11,394 nt of DNA from assembly GCA_050697275.1 (NCBI GenBank), contig JBOGZI010000020.1:1-11394 (forward strand), in the 5' to 3' direction. The position numbers and the translations under genes were made by a program. How positions within the stretch are numbered: the stretch's first letter is position 1; every line of letters starts with the position of its first letter. Below are positions 1 through 7,239 of the stretch, piece after piece. A model generated the notes under the pieces. That model had not been told where the DNA came from, did not search any database, and worked only from the letters and a program-made list of their open reading frames with translations. This DNA comes from JBOGZI01 sp050697275 (lineage in GTDB: Bacteria > Actinomycetota > Thermoleophilia > Solirubrobacterales > 70-9).

Positions 1-3000
1 TTCACGCGGTAGCCCTCGCCGAAGCGCAGCCGGCGGAGGCCGTCCCGGGTCTCCATCTCCAGCGTCACCTCTTCGTCGCCGGGGAAGTGCTCGAACACAG
101 CCTTCAGCTCGTCGACGAGGGAGGCGCCGAAGGCCGAGGCGTCGATCCGCAGCACGATCGGCTCGGGGGCGCGCGCCGCCCGGGCCCGGGCCACCTCGTC
201 CTCGGATGGCTCGAACGGCTGGATCTCCTGGACCATCAGCTTGGTCTCGCCGCGTTCTTTGTGGTCGAGCCGGCCCCGCACCACCAGGACCTTGTCCACG
301 GCGACGGCCTCGCCGCTGTCGGCGTAGGCCTGGCCGAGGACGAGCATCTCGAGTTGGCCCTCAACGTCGTCGAGGGTCGCGAACATCATCGGGTCGCCGC
401 GCTTGGTCCTGATCCGCTTGCACTCGGTGACGATCCCGCCCACGGTTACGACAGAGCCGTCCGCCCTGTCCGACAGCTCCGAGAGCGCGCAGTCCACCTT
501 GGCCCGGAGCGCGTCGCGGACCTCGGCGAGCGGATGCGAGGAGAGGAAGGTGCCGAGCGTCTCCTTCTCGAGCCGCAGCAGCTCGCGCTTGTCGAACTCC
601 TCGGCGGCGATCGCCGGGTGCTGGGCGCGGCCCGGGCCGTCCTCCCCGCTCCCGCCGCCCAGGTCGAAGATCGAGCCTTGGCCCAGGCGTGAGTCCTCCT
701 GCGCCTTCTGGCCCGCCGAGGTCGCCACCGGCACCGCTTCCAGCATGCCCCGCCTGCTGGCCCCGGTCGAGTCAAATGCTCCGCATTTAACAAGGCATTC
801 CACAGCGCGCTTGTTCACAGCCCGGTTGTCCACCCGCTCGCAGAAGTCCCACAATGAGGTGAAGTCCCCGTCCTTCGAACGCGCGTCGAGGATCGCCTGC
901 ACCGCGGCGTGGCCGACGTTCTTGACCGCGTCGAGACCGAAGCGGATGCTCTTGCCGGAGACGACGAATCCGTGGTGGGAGGCGTTCACGTCCGGCGGCA
1001 GGACCTCGATTCCCATTTCGGCGCAGCGGTTGACGAAGAAGGGGACCTTGTCCTTGGTCCGCATCACGGTCGAGATCAGCGCGGCCATGTACTCGGCGGG
1101 GTAGTTGGCGCGCAGCCAGGCGGTGCGGTAGGCGATCAGCGCGTAGCAGGCGGCGTGGGAGCGGTTGAAGGAGTAGTCGGCGGCCGCCTCCATCAGCGAC
1201 CAGAGGTCCTTGGCGACGCGGGCATCGGTGTTCGAGTCGTTCAGGCCCTCCAGGAACTCCTGCTTGATGGTGGCCATCAGGTCGCGCTTCTTCTTGCCGA
1301 TCGCCTTGCGAAGGTCGTCGGCACGGGCGGGACTGAAGCCGGCCATCTGCTTGGCAATCTCCATCAGCTGCTCCTGGTAGATGACGCAGCCGTAGGTGGA
1401 CTCGGTGATCGGCCGCAGGCGCGGGTCCGGGTAGCCGACGGAGGAGGGATCGCGCTTGCCCTTCGCGTAGTCGCCGATGTAGCGCATCGCGCCGGGCCGG
1501 TAGAGCGAGACGAGTGCCACCAGGTCCTGGAACTCGGTCGGCCTGACGCTGCGCAGCGCGTCCCGCATCCCGTCCGACTCGAACTGGAAGACGCCGATCG
1601 AGTCGCCCTGGGAGAGCATCTCGTAGGTCTTCGGATCGTCGAGCGGGATGTCCTTGATCTCGACCACCGTCTGGCGGGAGCGCTCGACGATCTCGACCGC
1701 GTCCTCGATCACGTCCAGATTGCGCAGGCCCAGGAAGTCCATCTTCAGCAGGCCGATCTCCTCGATCGGCCCCATCGAGTACTGGGTGACGGTCTTGTAG
1801 GCGCGCTCGGCCTTGCCGGAGCCATTGCCGGCGGTGCCGTTGGCGGCGGCGCCGCGGTCCTCGGCGAGCTGCAGGGGCACGATCTCCTGCAGCGGGCGAT
1901 CGGCGATCACGACCGCGGCGGCGTGGATCGAGTGGTTGCGGACGATCCCCTCCAGCCCCTTGGCGGTGTCGATGATCTTCTTCGCGTCGCCGTCGGACTC
2001 GTAGGTGCGCTTCAGCTCCTCCCCGGCCTTGAGGCAGTCGTCGAAGCTCGGGTTGCGCCCCAGGATCGGCTCGGGGATCTGCTTGGCCAGCCGGTCCCCG
2101 GTGGCGTAGTCGTAGCCGAGCACTCGCGCCGCGTCGCGGGTCGCCGCCCGCGGCGCCATCTTGCCGAACGTGATGATCTGGGCGACGCAGTCCCGCCCAT
2201 ACTTCTCGGCGACGTAGCGGATCACCTGCTCGCGGCCGCGGACCGAGAAGTCGATGTCGATGTCCGGCATCGACTTGCGCCCGGGGTTGAGGAAGCGCTC
2301 GAACAGCAGCCCGTTGGCGAGCGGATCGATGTCGGTGATCTCGAGCGCGTAGGCGACGATCGAGCCGGCGGCCGAGCCGCGGCCCGGTCCGACCGCGATC
2401 CCGTTCTCCTTCGCGTAGCGGACGAAGTCCCAGACCATCAGGAAGTAGGACTCGAAGCCCATCTCGGAGATCACCCCGAGCTCGAACTCCAGGCGCTCGC
2501 TGGCCTCGGCCGGGACCGGGTCGCCGTAGCGACGCCTCAGCCCCTCGCCCGCCTTCTCGCGCAGCATCTCGCCGGGCTCCATCCCCTCCGGGGTGGGGAA
2601 GCGCGGCAGCAGCAGCTTGCCGAGCTCCATCTCCACCTCGCACCGCTCCGCGATCTCCAGCGTCGAGGGGATCGCCTCCGGCATCTCGGAGAACGACTCG
2701 CTCAGCTCGTCGGGGCTCTTCAAATAGAACTCGTTGGTGTCGAAGCGGAGCTTCGGCTGCTCGATCGTCGACTTCGTCTGCACGCAGAGCAGCGCCGCGT
2801 GGCTGTCGTAGTCCTCCCGCCGTAGGTAGTGGACGTCGGCGGTGGCGACCAGCGGCCGGCCCAGCTCCTTGGCCGTGCGCACGATCCCCTCGTTCGCCTT
2901 CTCCTGCTCGGCGACCCCGTTGCGCTGCACTTCGAAGTAGACCTGCTCGGGCCCGAAGGCCTGGATCAGGTCGTCGACGTGGGCGCGTGCGTCGTCGGGG

Positions 3001-3458
3001 CGGTCCTCGACCAGGCGGCGGCAGAAACGCGACTGCAGGCAGCCAGTGAGCGCGATCACGCCCTCGGCGTGGGCGGCGAGCAGCTCCATGTCGACGTTCG
3101 CCTTGCCGCGGGCGAAGCCCTCGAGGAAGCCCGCCGAGCTCAGCTTGACCAGGTTGCGAAAGCCGGCGTCGCTGGCCGCCAGCAGCGTGATGTGGTTGCG
3201 CTCGTAGCGCGGCTGGGCCGGGGTGAGCTTGCGGTCGTCCACGAGGTAGGCCTCGACCCCGATGATCGGTTTGATCCCCGCCTCCCGGCAGGCCTTGTAG
3301 TGCTCGACGGCGCCGTTCATCACGCCGTGATCGGTCAGCCCAAGGGCCGGCATGCCGAGCTCCGCGGCCCGGGCGGCGAGGGCGTTGATCTTGCAGGCGC
3401 CATCGAGCAGCGAGTACTCGCTGTGCACGTGGAGATGGACGGCGGACGCGGCGCTCAC
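1..3458 (-). CDS. dnaE: DNA polymerase III alpha subunit, DnaE1 type (3' end cut by window)
   Basis: Replicative polymerase subunit. About 1152 codons are visible, running off the left edge; relatives are about 1180 aa, so only the last few dozen residues are missing. Starting at GTG 3458, the N-terminal PHP domain keeps all nine metal ligands known for this family: H10, H12 (HLHVH), D19, H44 (TDHG), E69, H89, C140, D208 and H210, as in mycobacterial DnaE1, where the PHP domain proofreads. The palm has PDIDIDF at 398-404 (catalytic D401, D403) and KMDFLGL with D574. Other family motifs include GPGRGSAAGS, NRSHAACYA and LVKCGAFDS. A beta-clamp-binding-like QGSIF lies at 927-931, followed by an OB-fold region. 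A Gly/Ala/Asn-rich loop of about 15 residues near 535-550 looks lineage-specific. No intein or frameshift was seen; the frame is open throughout. An in-frame GTG 11 codons upstream is possible, but it adds residues unlike the family. No clear Shine-Dalgarno sequence. Confidence 0.97.
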   Translation of the reverse strand, partial: MSAASAVHLHVHSEYSLLDGACKINALAARAAELGMPALGLTDHGVMNGAVEHYKACREAGIKPIIGVEAYLVDDRKLTPAQPRYERNHITLLAASDAGFRNLVKLSSAGFLEGFARGKANVDMELLAAHAEGVIALTGCLQSRFCRRLVEDRPDDARAHVDDLIQAFGPEQVYFEVQRNGVAEQEKANEGIVRTAKELGRPLVATADVHYLRREDYDSHAALLCVQTKSTIEQPKLRFDTNEFYLKSPDELSESFSEMPEAIPSTLEIAERCEVEMELGKLLLPRFPTPEGMEPGEMLREKAGEGLRRRYGDPVPAEASERLEFELGVISEMGFESYFLMVWDFVRYAKENGIAVGPGRGSAAGSIVAYALEITDIDPLANGLLFERFLNPGRKSMPDIDIDFSVRGREQVIRYVAEKYGRDCVAQIITFGKMAPRAATRDAARVLGYDYATGDRLAKQIPEPILGRNPSFDDCLKAGEELKRTYESDGDAKKIIDTAKGLEGIVRNHSIHAAAVVIADRPLQEIVPLQLAEDRGAAANGTAGNGSGKAERAYKTVTQYSMGPIEEIGLLKMDFLGLRNLDVIEDAVEIVERSRQTVVEIKDIPLDDPKTYEMLSQGDSIGVFQFESDGMRDALRSVRPTEFQDLVALVSLYRPGAMRYIGDYAKGKRDPSSVGYPDPRLRPITESTYGCVIYQEQLMEIAKQMAGFSPARADDLRKAIGKKKRDLMATIKQEFLEGLNDSNTDARVAKDLWSLMEAAADYSFNRSHAACYALIAYRTAWLRANYPAEYMAALISTVMRTKDKVPFFVNRCAEMGIEVLPPDVNASHHGFVVSGKSIRFGLDAVKNVGHAAVQAILDARSKDGDFTSLWDFCERVDNRAVNKRAVECLVKCGAFDSTGASRRGMLEAVPVATSAGQKAQEDSRLGQGSIFDLGGGSGEDGPGRAQHPAIAAEEFDKRELLRLEKETLGTFLSSHPLAEVRDALRAKVDCALSELSDRADGSVVTVGGIVTECKRIRTKRGDPMMFATLDDVEGQLEMLVLGQAYADSGEAVAVDKVLVVRGRLDHKERGETKLMVQEIQPFEPSEDEVARARAARAPEPIVLRIDASAFGASLVDELKAVFEHFPGDEEVTLEMETRDGLRRLRFGEGYRV

Positions 3459-3464
3459 GAAGCG

Positions 3465-3493
3465 ATGATTTCGATGGCATCGGACAGACACAA
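3465..3493 (-). promoter_or_regulatory. Candidate dnaE promoter (leaderless type)
   Basis: On the minus strand a TTGTGT -35-like box (3488-3493) and an AATCAT -10-like box (3465-3470) are separated by 17 nt. The -10 ends 6 nt before the GTG start of dnaE, so transcription would begin at or beside the start codon. This agrees with the lack of a ribosome binding site. The -10 is a poor consensus match, so the call is tentative. Confidence 0.35.
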
Positions 3494-3513
3494 CTTCGCG
3501 ACGAAGGTGTGTC
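3487..3513. repeat. Near-perfect 12-bp inverted repeat between dnaE and sixA
   Basis: Left arm GACACAACTTCG (3487-3498), spacer CGA, right arm CGAAGGTGTGTC (3502-3513); 11 of 12 positions pair, with a single A/G mismatch. It lies in the divergent dnaE/sixA intergenic space and its left arm contains the proposed dnaE -35 box, so an operator for a dimeric repressor is a reasonable inference. It does not match the actinobacterial LexA box (CGAAC-N4-GTTCG) or any other operator I know. As RNA it would also form a stable hairpin. Confidence 0.5.
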
Positions 3514-3568
3514 CGGAACTGCCGAGGTATTTCTTTCGCTGTCGCGGGGTAGGGTTGGGAGCGCGCTC

Positions 3569-4009
3569 GTGATCTGGCTCCTGCGACACGGCGACGCGGA
3601 GAACGGCGGCGGCAAGCCCGACGCCGAGCGCGAGCTGACCGAGAAGGGCGAGCGTCAGTCGCGCGAGGCTGGCCGGGCGCTGAAGGAGCTCGGCGTGAAG
3701 CTCGACGCCTGCCTCACCTCTCCGAAGGTGCGGGCGCGCCAGACGGCGGAGCTCGCCTGCGAGGCGCTCGACGTGAAGCTGGAGGAGGACGAGCGGCTCG
3801 CGGGCGGCGACTTCGACCCCCTCGAGCTCGCCGCGGGCCGCGGCGAGGAGGTGATGCTGGTCGGACACGAGCCGGACTTCTCCCGCGGCGTCGCCGCCGT
3901 CACCGGCTCGCGGGTGAAGATGAAGAAGGGCGGCATCGCCGCGATCGACGACCACCTGCTCCACGCGCTCTACCGGCCGAAGGACCTCAGGACGATCGCC
4001 GGCGGCTAG
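3569..4009 (+). CDS. sixA: SixA-family phosphohistidine phosphatase
   Basis: Histidine phosphatase superfamily (branch 1), about 146 aa, close to the usual 150-165 of SixA. From GTG 3569 the protein opens VIWLLRHGDAE: the RHG motif at residues 6-8 supplies the phospho-accepting His7. The second catalytic His is H100 in LVGHEPD, and the SPKVRARQTA segment around 51-60 carries the arginine normally found in the phosphate pocket. Known SixA enzymes remove phosphate from phosphohistidine in signalling or phosphotransfer proteins; the substrate here is unknown. The frame is open upstream to an ATG at 3509, but those 20 residues precede the RHG strand and fall next to the inverted repeat. GTG 3569 has a GGGAG-like ribosome site about 7 nt upstream. 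Divergent from dnaE and followed after 49 bp by the zinc-ribbon gene, possibly as an operon. Confidence 0.85.
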   Translation: MIWLLRHGDAENGGGKPDAERELTEKGERQSREAGRALKELGVKLDACLTSPKVRARQTAELACEALDVKLEEDERLAGGDFDPLELAAGRGEEVMLVGHEPDFSRGVAAVTGSRVKMKKGGIAAIDDHLLHALYRPKDLRTIAGG

Positions 4010-4058
4010 GATCGGTTCGGCCGACGCTTCGAGCCGACGAGGGGAAGGGAGGAACGCG

Positions 4059-4280
4059 ATGAAAGATGGGACCTGCCCCAGATGCGGGTCCAAGTCCGTC
4101 TACCACCGGCGCGAGGGAGTCGACGGCCATGCAACCGTGAAGACCGGGCGGATCGGTCACCAGGTGGACCAGAACTGCTACGTCTGCACCGCCTGCGGCT
4201 ACCTGGAGCGCTTCCTCGATGACGAGGGGACCCTCAAGCGGATCGAGGAGGACGAGCGGTGGGAGCCGGCGGGCAGCTAG
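4059..4280 (+). CDS. Small zinc-ribbon protein, 73 aa
   Basis: Small soluble protein starting MKDGTCPRCG, with a CxxC knuckle at C6/C9 and a second at C43/C46 (C40 is an additional cysteine just before it), the layout of a single zinc ribbon. The C-terminal third is rich in Glu, Asp and Arg and likely helical. It has a very strong ribosome binding site (GGAAGGGAGG ending about 6 nt before the ATG), so it is probably well translated. It follows the sixA-like gene on the same strand and converges with the ferritin-like gene, leaving only 9 bp between the stops. No specific function can be assigned; nucleic-acid or protein binding is possible. Confidence 0.8.
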   Translation: MKDGTCPRCGSKSVYHRREGVDGHATVKTGRIGHQVDQNCYVCTACGYLERFLDDEGTLKRIEEDERWEPAGS

Positions 4281-4289
4281 CCGGGGGAG

Positions 4290-4805
4290 CTACGCCAGGC
4301 CGTCGGCCTCGAGCTCTCGCAGGAAGCCCTCGAAGAGGCGCTTGTGGCCCTGCTCGTCGTGGAGGATCTCGATCACCATGTCGTTCGTGACCGGGTCGAC
4401 CTGGGCGGTCGCCTCGACGATCTTCGTGTAGTGCTCGATCGCGCCTGACTCCGCCTCGATCACGCCGCGCACAACGTGGACGATGTCGGTCTGCTCCGCC
4501 GGAGGCTGCAGGAAGGACTGCTCGGCCGAGAACCCCTCGGAGCCCGGGACGACGCCGTAGAGCTCCTTGATCCGCTCGGCGAAGCGCTGCGCGTGGCCGA
4601 GCTCCTCCTGGATGTCCTCCTCGAGGGACTCCTTCACCTCCTGGGCGCGGATCCCGTCGGGGTTGACCGAGTTGGCGATGTAGCTCATCACCGTCTCGAT
4701 CTCCATCCAGTAGGCCTTCCGGAGCATGGCGATGATCTCCTCGCGCTTCGAACTCTGCTCCTCGGCCATGATCCCCGCGCCGTCCATGCTCGCGACTTTA
4801 GCCAT
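4290..4805 (-). CDS. Ferritin-like diiron protein
   Basis: 171 aa, predicted four-helix bundle of the ferritin-like superfamily. Expected diiron ligands are visible in order: E37 in helix A (WMEIETVM), E68 and H71 in an ExxH motif of helix B (EELGHAQ), E119 (or E117) in helix C (EAESGAIEHY), and E151 and H154 in a second ExxH motif of helix D (EILHDEQGH, very like bacterioferritin). There is no rubredoxin-like CxxC domain, so it is not a classical rubrerythrin. Probable roles are iron storage, ferroxidase activity or peroxide defence, in the cytoplasm. ATG codons at residues 1, 7 and 13 compete as start; the first has an AGGG a few bases upstream and is kept, but M13 begins the conserved part. 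Transcribed alone, downstream of the Rpf-like gene by 62 bp. Confidence 0.85.
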   Translation of the reverse strand: MAKVASMDGAGIMAEEQSSKREEIIAMLRKAYWMEIETVMSYIANSVNPDGIRAQEVKESLEEDIQEELGHAQRFAERIKELYGVVPGSEGFSAEQSFLQPPAEQTDIVHVVRGVIEAESGAIEHYTKIVEATAQVDPVTNDMVIEILHDEQGHKRLFEGFLRELEADGLA

Positions 4806-4867
4806 CGCCCTGCTTCTACCGACAGGGCGCTCGCAGTAAACCGCCGCCGCGTCTCAGGGGGTGACGT

Positions 4868-5887
4868 CTACGCGCAGGACCAGGCGCCGGGGCCGGAGTC
4901 GCGCCAGATCATCGCCGCGATCCGGTCCTGCTCGGCCTTCGGGGCCTGGTGCGCGAGGCCCTGGCCGCCGTAGGCGCGCCAGGTCGAGGGGATGATCTGG
5001 TAGGCGCCGCCCGCGCCGCTCGAGGGGTTGTAGGCGCGGTAGTTGCCGCCGGACTCGCACATCACGATGTAGGTCGGGATCGCGTAGGGGCCGCCGTGGA
5101 ACTCGCTGCCGGAGGACTGCTGCTCGGCCTGCTCGGCCTCGAGCTCGGCGATCCGAGACTCGATCTCACCCAGGTCGGACTGGGCCGCGCCGCGCGCGTC
5201 GGCCAGTTTCACGGCGCTGCTCTCGGCCTCGGCGCGGGCACCCGCCATCTCCGCCCTGGCGCCCTCGAGGGTGGCGGCCTGCTGGTCCATCTCCGCCTTC
5301 AGCCCGGCGATCCGCTCGTAGTCACCCTCGACCCGCTCCTGCAGCGAGGCGACCCGGTCGGCGAGCTCGGAGTCCGCGTCGTGGATCGCGCTCAGGTACT
5401 CCGCCCGGGTCGAGAGGTCCTCGTATCCGTTCGAGTCGAGCAGCAGCGTCAGGTTGTCCGGCTCGGTGTCCTTGTAGATCTCCACCAGCCGCCCGGACAG
5501 GGCTCCGACGGCCTGCTTGTAATCGGCACGGACCCGCTCGAGCCGCCGCTTGGCCACGCCGAGCTCCCCGGCCAGCTCCCGCGAGCGGGCGAGCGAGCGC
5601 TCGGCCTCGGCGTTCAGCTCCATCTCCCGCAGCCCCGCCGCGCGGGCACGCTCCTGAAGCTCGGCGATCTCGGCGGTCTGGGAGTCGATCCGACCGGAGA
5701 GCCGGTCGGCCTCGGACCCGGCGGACTCGAGCTGTTCATCCAGCGAGGGAGCGGCAGCAGCCAGCCCGATCCCGAGCGGGACGGCGATCACGGCGGCGAC
5801 GGTGAGGCCGAGCGCGAGCCGGCGGCGGCGGAGGCGAGGGTCAGGCACCCGCCGGGCGCTCCTGGTGCTCCCGAGCTCGCTCTGCAA
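4868..5887 (-). CDS. Exported coiled-coil protein with C-terminal Rpf/lysozyme-like domain
   Basis: Predicted secreted peptidoglycan-active protein, 339 aa from TTG 5887. Residues 18-24 are Arg-rich, followed by a hydrophobic segment at 24-45 ending in an Ala-rich signal-peptide-like site. Residues 49-255 form a long coiled coil; RLVEIYKD and the following LTLLLDSNGYEDLSTRAEYLSAI segment resemble the PcsB/CwlO/RipC N-terminal coiled coil that is contacted by FtsEX. The C-terminus (about 267-339) looks like a resuscitation-promoting-factor domain: CESGGN with catalytic Glu278, AYQIIPSTWRAYGG, and a final WSCA. C277 and C338 could form the usual disulfide. The longest frame opens at GTG 5935, but that codon lies inside the riboswitch aptamer. 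TTG 5887 has AGAGAGGAG 10 nt upstream; GTG 5848, also with AGGAG at 10 nt, is a good alternative (326 aa). Confidence 0.85.
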   Translation of the reverse strand: MQSELGSTRSARRVPDPRLRRRRLALGLTVAAVIAVPLGIGLAAAAPSLDEQLESAGSEADRLSGRIDSQTAEIAELQERARAAGLREMELNAEAERSLARSRELAGELGVAKRRLERVRADYKQAVGALSGRLVEIYKDTEPDNLTLLLDSNGYEDLSTRAEYLSAIHDADSELADRVASLQERVEGDYERIAGLKAEMDQQAATLEGARAEMAGARAEAESSAVKLADARGAAQSDLGEIESRIAELEAEQAEQQSSGSEFHGGPYAIPTYIVMCESGGNYRAYNPSSGAGGAYQIIPSTWRAYGGQGLAHQAPKAEQDRIAAMIWRDSGPGAWSCA

Positions 5888-5908
5888 GTGCCGCCCACTC
5901 CTCTCTCG

Positions 5909-6086
5909 GCCTGCGGGGTTAGCTGTCGGGCTCACGCGGAAAGGCTCGCGTTACGCCGGCTGTCTGACGGGCCGGGCGATTCGCCCCCGGCGGTCCTCTT
6001 CGCCGCCTCTGGGTCCCCCGCTCCGCTCCACTAAACGCCGCCTCCTCGGTTTTGCCTGCGGGGGCGGCTCGCGTCACGGATTCGGC
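5909..6086 (-). ncRNA. Cyclic-di-AMP riboswitch (ydaO-yuaA type)
   Basis: Minus-strand leader of the Rpf-like gene. Conserved ydaO aptamer segments appear in the correct order: GCCGAATCCG at 6077-6086, GGGGGACCCA around 6010-6019, GGGGGCGAATCGCC at 5975-5988, and the hallmark CCGACAGCTAACC (5917-5929) followed by GCAGGC (5909-5914). The roughly 178-nt length fits this class, with an extended internal stem. P1 would pair GCC (6084-6086) with GGC (5909-5911). In this family ligand-bound c-di-AMP usually switches expression off, and Streptomyces rpfA is a known target. A Shine-Dalgarno sequence (AGAGAGGAG, 5898-5906) begins almost immediately after the aptamer, and no terminator with a U-run is seen. 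Control of translation initiation is therefore more likely than transcription termination, but this is inference. Confidence 0.92.
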
Positions 6087-6098
6087 TCTATCGAGCCG
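6083..6098 (-). other. Hairpin at the 5' edge of the riboswitch
   Basis: A perfect stem CGGCTC-GATA-GAGCCG overlaps the GCC that should form the 5' side of riboswitch P1. It is therefore mutually exclusive with P1. The CTCG in it (6092-6095) could instead pair with CGAG (5905-5908) that touches the Shine-Dalgarno sequence. It could act as a switching element, but if transcription begins near 6095 part of the outer stem would be missing. Confidence 0.4.
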
Positions 6099-6101
6099 GG
6101 A

Positions 6102-6107
6102 ACCTTA
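6102..6107 (-). promoter_or_regulatory. Candidate -10 box for riboswitch transcript
   Basis: TAAGGT on the minus strand, about 16-20 nt upstream of the aptamer. Initiation 6-7 nt downstream would place the transcript start near 6095, right at the P1 region, which is the position expected for a riboswitch promoter. The matching -35 (TTTCGG-like) is weak. Confidence 0.4.
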
Positions 6108-6184
6108 GCGGACGCTTACACAGCCGAAATCGCGCTGCGCTGGCGGAAGCGAACACGGCGGCCGCTGCAAGAAATCCTGCACCG

Positions 6185-6209
6185 GGGGCCTCGAAAGCGC
6201 CCGGGCCCC
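6185..6209. terminator. GC-rich hairpin just after the LysR gene
   Basis: GGGGCC (6185-6190) and GGCCCC (6204-6209) form a 6-bp stem with a 13-nt loop, 3 nt past the LysR stop codon. It may terminate LysR transcription ahead of the riboswitch promoter, but there is no U-run. Confidence 0.3.
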
Positions 6210-6212
6210 GCC

Positions 6213-7139
6213 TCAGGCGACCGCCCGCAGCTTCTCTCCGGAGCGGTGGCGCTCGCCGACCTCCTTCAGCACCGAGACCATCTCCGCGGTCGCCGGCGAG
6301 CGCGATGCGGCCTCGCGGGCGACAGCCCAGACGCGGCGGATCGGTGTCTCCGGGACGATGTCCCGGAGCACCATCCCCGGGTAATCCCCGGCCAGATCGG
6401 GGAGCAGGGTCACCCCCAGCCCCGCCGCCACCAGGCCCTGCAGCACCTGATAGTCGTCGCTCTCGAAGGAGATCCGCGGCTCGAACCCCGCGTCGCGGCA
6501 GACGTTGTGCACATGCTCGCGGCAGGAGCTCGGCCGGTCGCCGCAGAGCCAGTCCTCGTCGGCGAGCGCCCCCACCTCCACCGTCTTCGATGCTGCCAGC
6601 GGATGCCCGGGGGGAAGCGCGATCCGCATCGGCTCCTCCAGAATCAGCTCCGCCTCGGTGTCCCGCCCGAAGTCCTCGGGGGACACGGGATAGTCGAAAG
6701 CGACCGCGATGTCGATCTCCCCACTGCGCAGCGCCGGGATCGAGTCCTCCGGCTCGCCCTCGGCGAAGTGGAGCTCGATGTTCGGGAAACGAGCCCTGAA
6801 GTCCGCCATCGCCCGGGTGACCAGCGCGGCGCTCGCAGTCGGGAAGCTCATCAGCCGCAGCCGCCCCGCCTCCATCCCGGCGATCTCGGCGAGCTCGCGC
6901 TCCGCCTCGTCGAGCCGAGCGAGCACCGCATCGCCGTGTGAGATCAGCACCTCGCCGGCGGCCGTCAGCTTCGGCCCGTCGCTGGTGCGCTCGAGCAGCG
7001 GCTGCCCGACCTCGCGCTCCAGGGCGGCCACCTGCTGGCTGATCGCGGACTGGGAGAGATGCAGGGCGTCCGCGGCGCCGGAGAAGGAGCCCTGCTGGAC
7101 CACCTCGCGCAGCACCCGGATTCGCTTCACGTCGAGCAT
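6213..7139 (-). CDS. LysR-family transcriptional regulator
   Basis: 308 aa, the normal LysR length (about 300). Residues 1-60 are the winged helix-turn-helix: LREVVQQGSFSGAADALHLSQSAISQQVAALEREVGQPLLERT shows the typical family pattern, with SQSAISQQV in the recognition helix. A linker helix (about 65-88) leads into the periplasmic-binding-protein-like effector domain (about 90-300), including RLRLMSFPTASAALV and the usual EIDIAVAFDYPV segment. The effector ligand cannot be told. It starts with ATG at 7139 without a Shine-Dalgarno sequence, and TAAGTT lies 6 nt upstream, suggesting a leaderless mRNA. It is divergent from the small protein at 7240, with 100 bp between starts; LysR regulators often control the divergent gene and themselves from such a region. 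Inference only for this pair. Confidence 0.93.
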   Translation of the reverse strand: MLDVKRIRVLREVVQQGSFSGAADALHLSQSAISQQVAALEREVGQPLLERTSDGPKLTAAGEVLISHGDAVLARLDEAERELAEIAGMEAGRLRLMSFPTASAALVTRAMADFRARFPNIELHFAEGEPEDSIPALRSGEIDIAVAFDYPVSPEDFGRDTEAELILEEPMRIALPPGHPLAASKTVEVGALADEDWLCGDRPSSCREHVHNVCRDAGFEPRISFESDDYQVLQGLVAAGLGVTLLPDLAGDYPGMVLRDIVPETPIRRVWAVAREAASRSPATAEMVSVLKEVGERHRSGEKLRAVA

Positions 7140-7142
7140 AAG

Positions 7143-7184
7143 AGCAACTTATCACACTGAACAGCAATCCATGTTGCGCTGATA
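7143..7184. promoter_or_regulatory. Candidate LysR operator and leaderless LysR promoter
   Basis: The divergent space holds two direct AGCAA copies 20 bp apart (7143-7147 and 7163-7167), the second forming GCAA-N6-TTGC with 7174-7177. TATCA (7150-7154) and TGATA (7180-7184) form an outer dyad. The minus-strand -10-like TAAGTT (7146-7151) overlaps the first copy, so bound LysR would sit on its own promoter. No exact textbook T-N11-A site was confirmed. Confidence 0.4.
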
Positions 7185-7239
7185 CCTCACACGAGCGACG
7201 ATGCCCCCGTTCAATAGAAAAGCGCGAAAGGGGCGGACC

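Noticed and set aside
909..2825. Long plus-strand open frame (638 codons) antisense to dnaE
   Set aside because: Open only because of extreme GC3; Leu/Asp/Val/Arg-biased translation without motifs, mirrored from dnaE codons.
3481..3515. SOS (LexA) box between dnaE and sixA
   Set aside because: The inverted repeat lacks the CGAAC-N4-GTTCG pattern of actinobacterial LexA sites.
787..3615. Long minus-strand open frame (942 codons) overlapping dnaE
   Set aside because: It is out of frame with dnaE; its translation is Arg/Pro-rich without family motifs, while the dnaE frame carries every conserved motif.
4949..6034. Plus-strand open frame antisense to the Rpf-like gene and riboswitch
   Set aside because: Low-complexity shadow translation; it also crosses the structured riboswitch.
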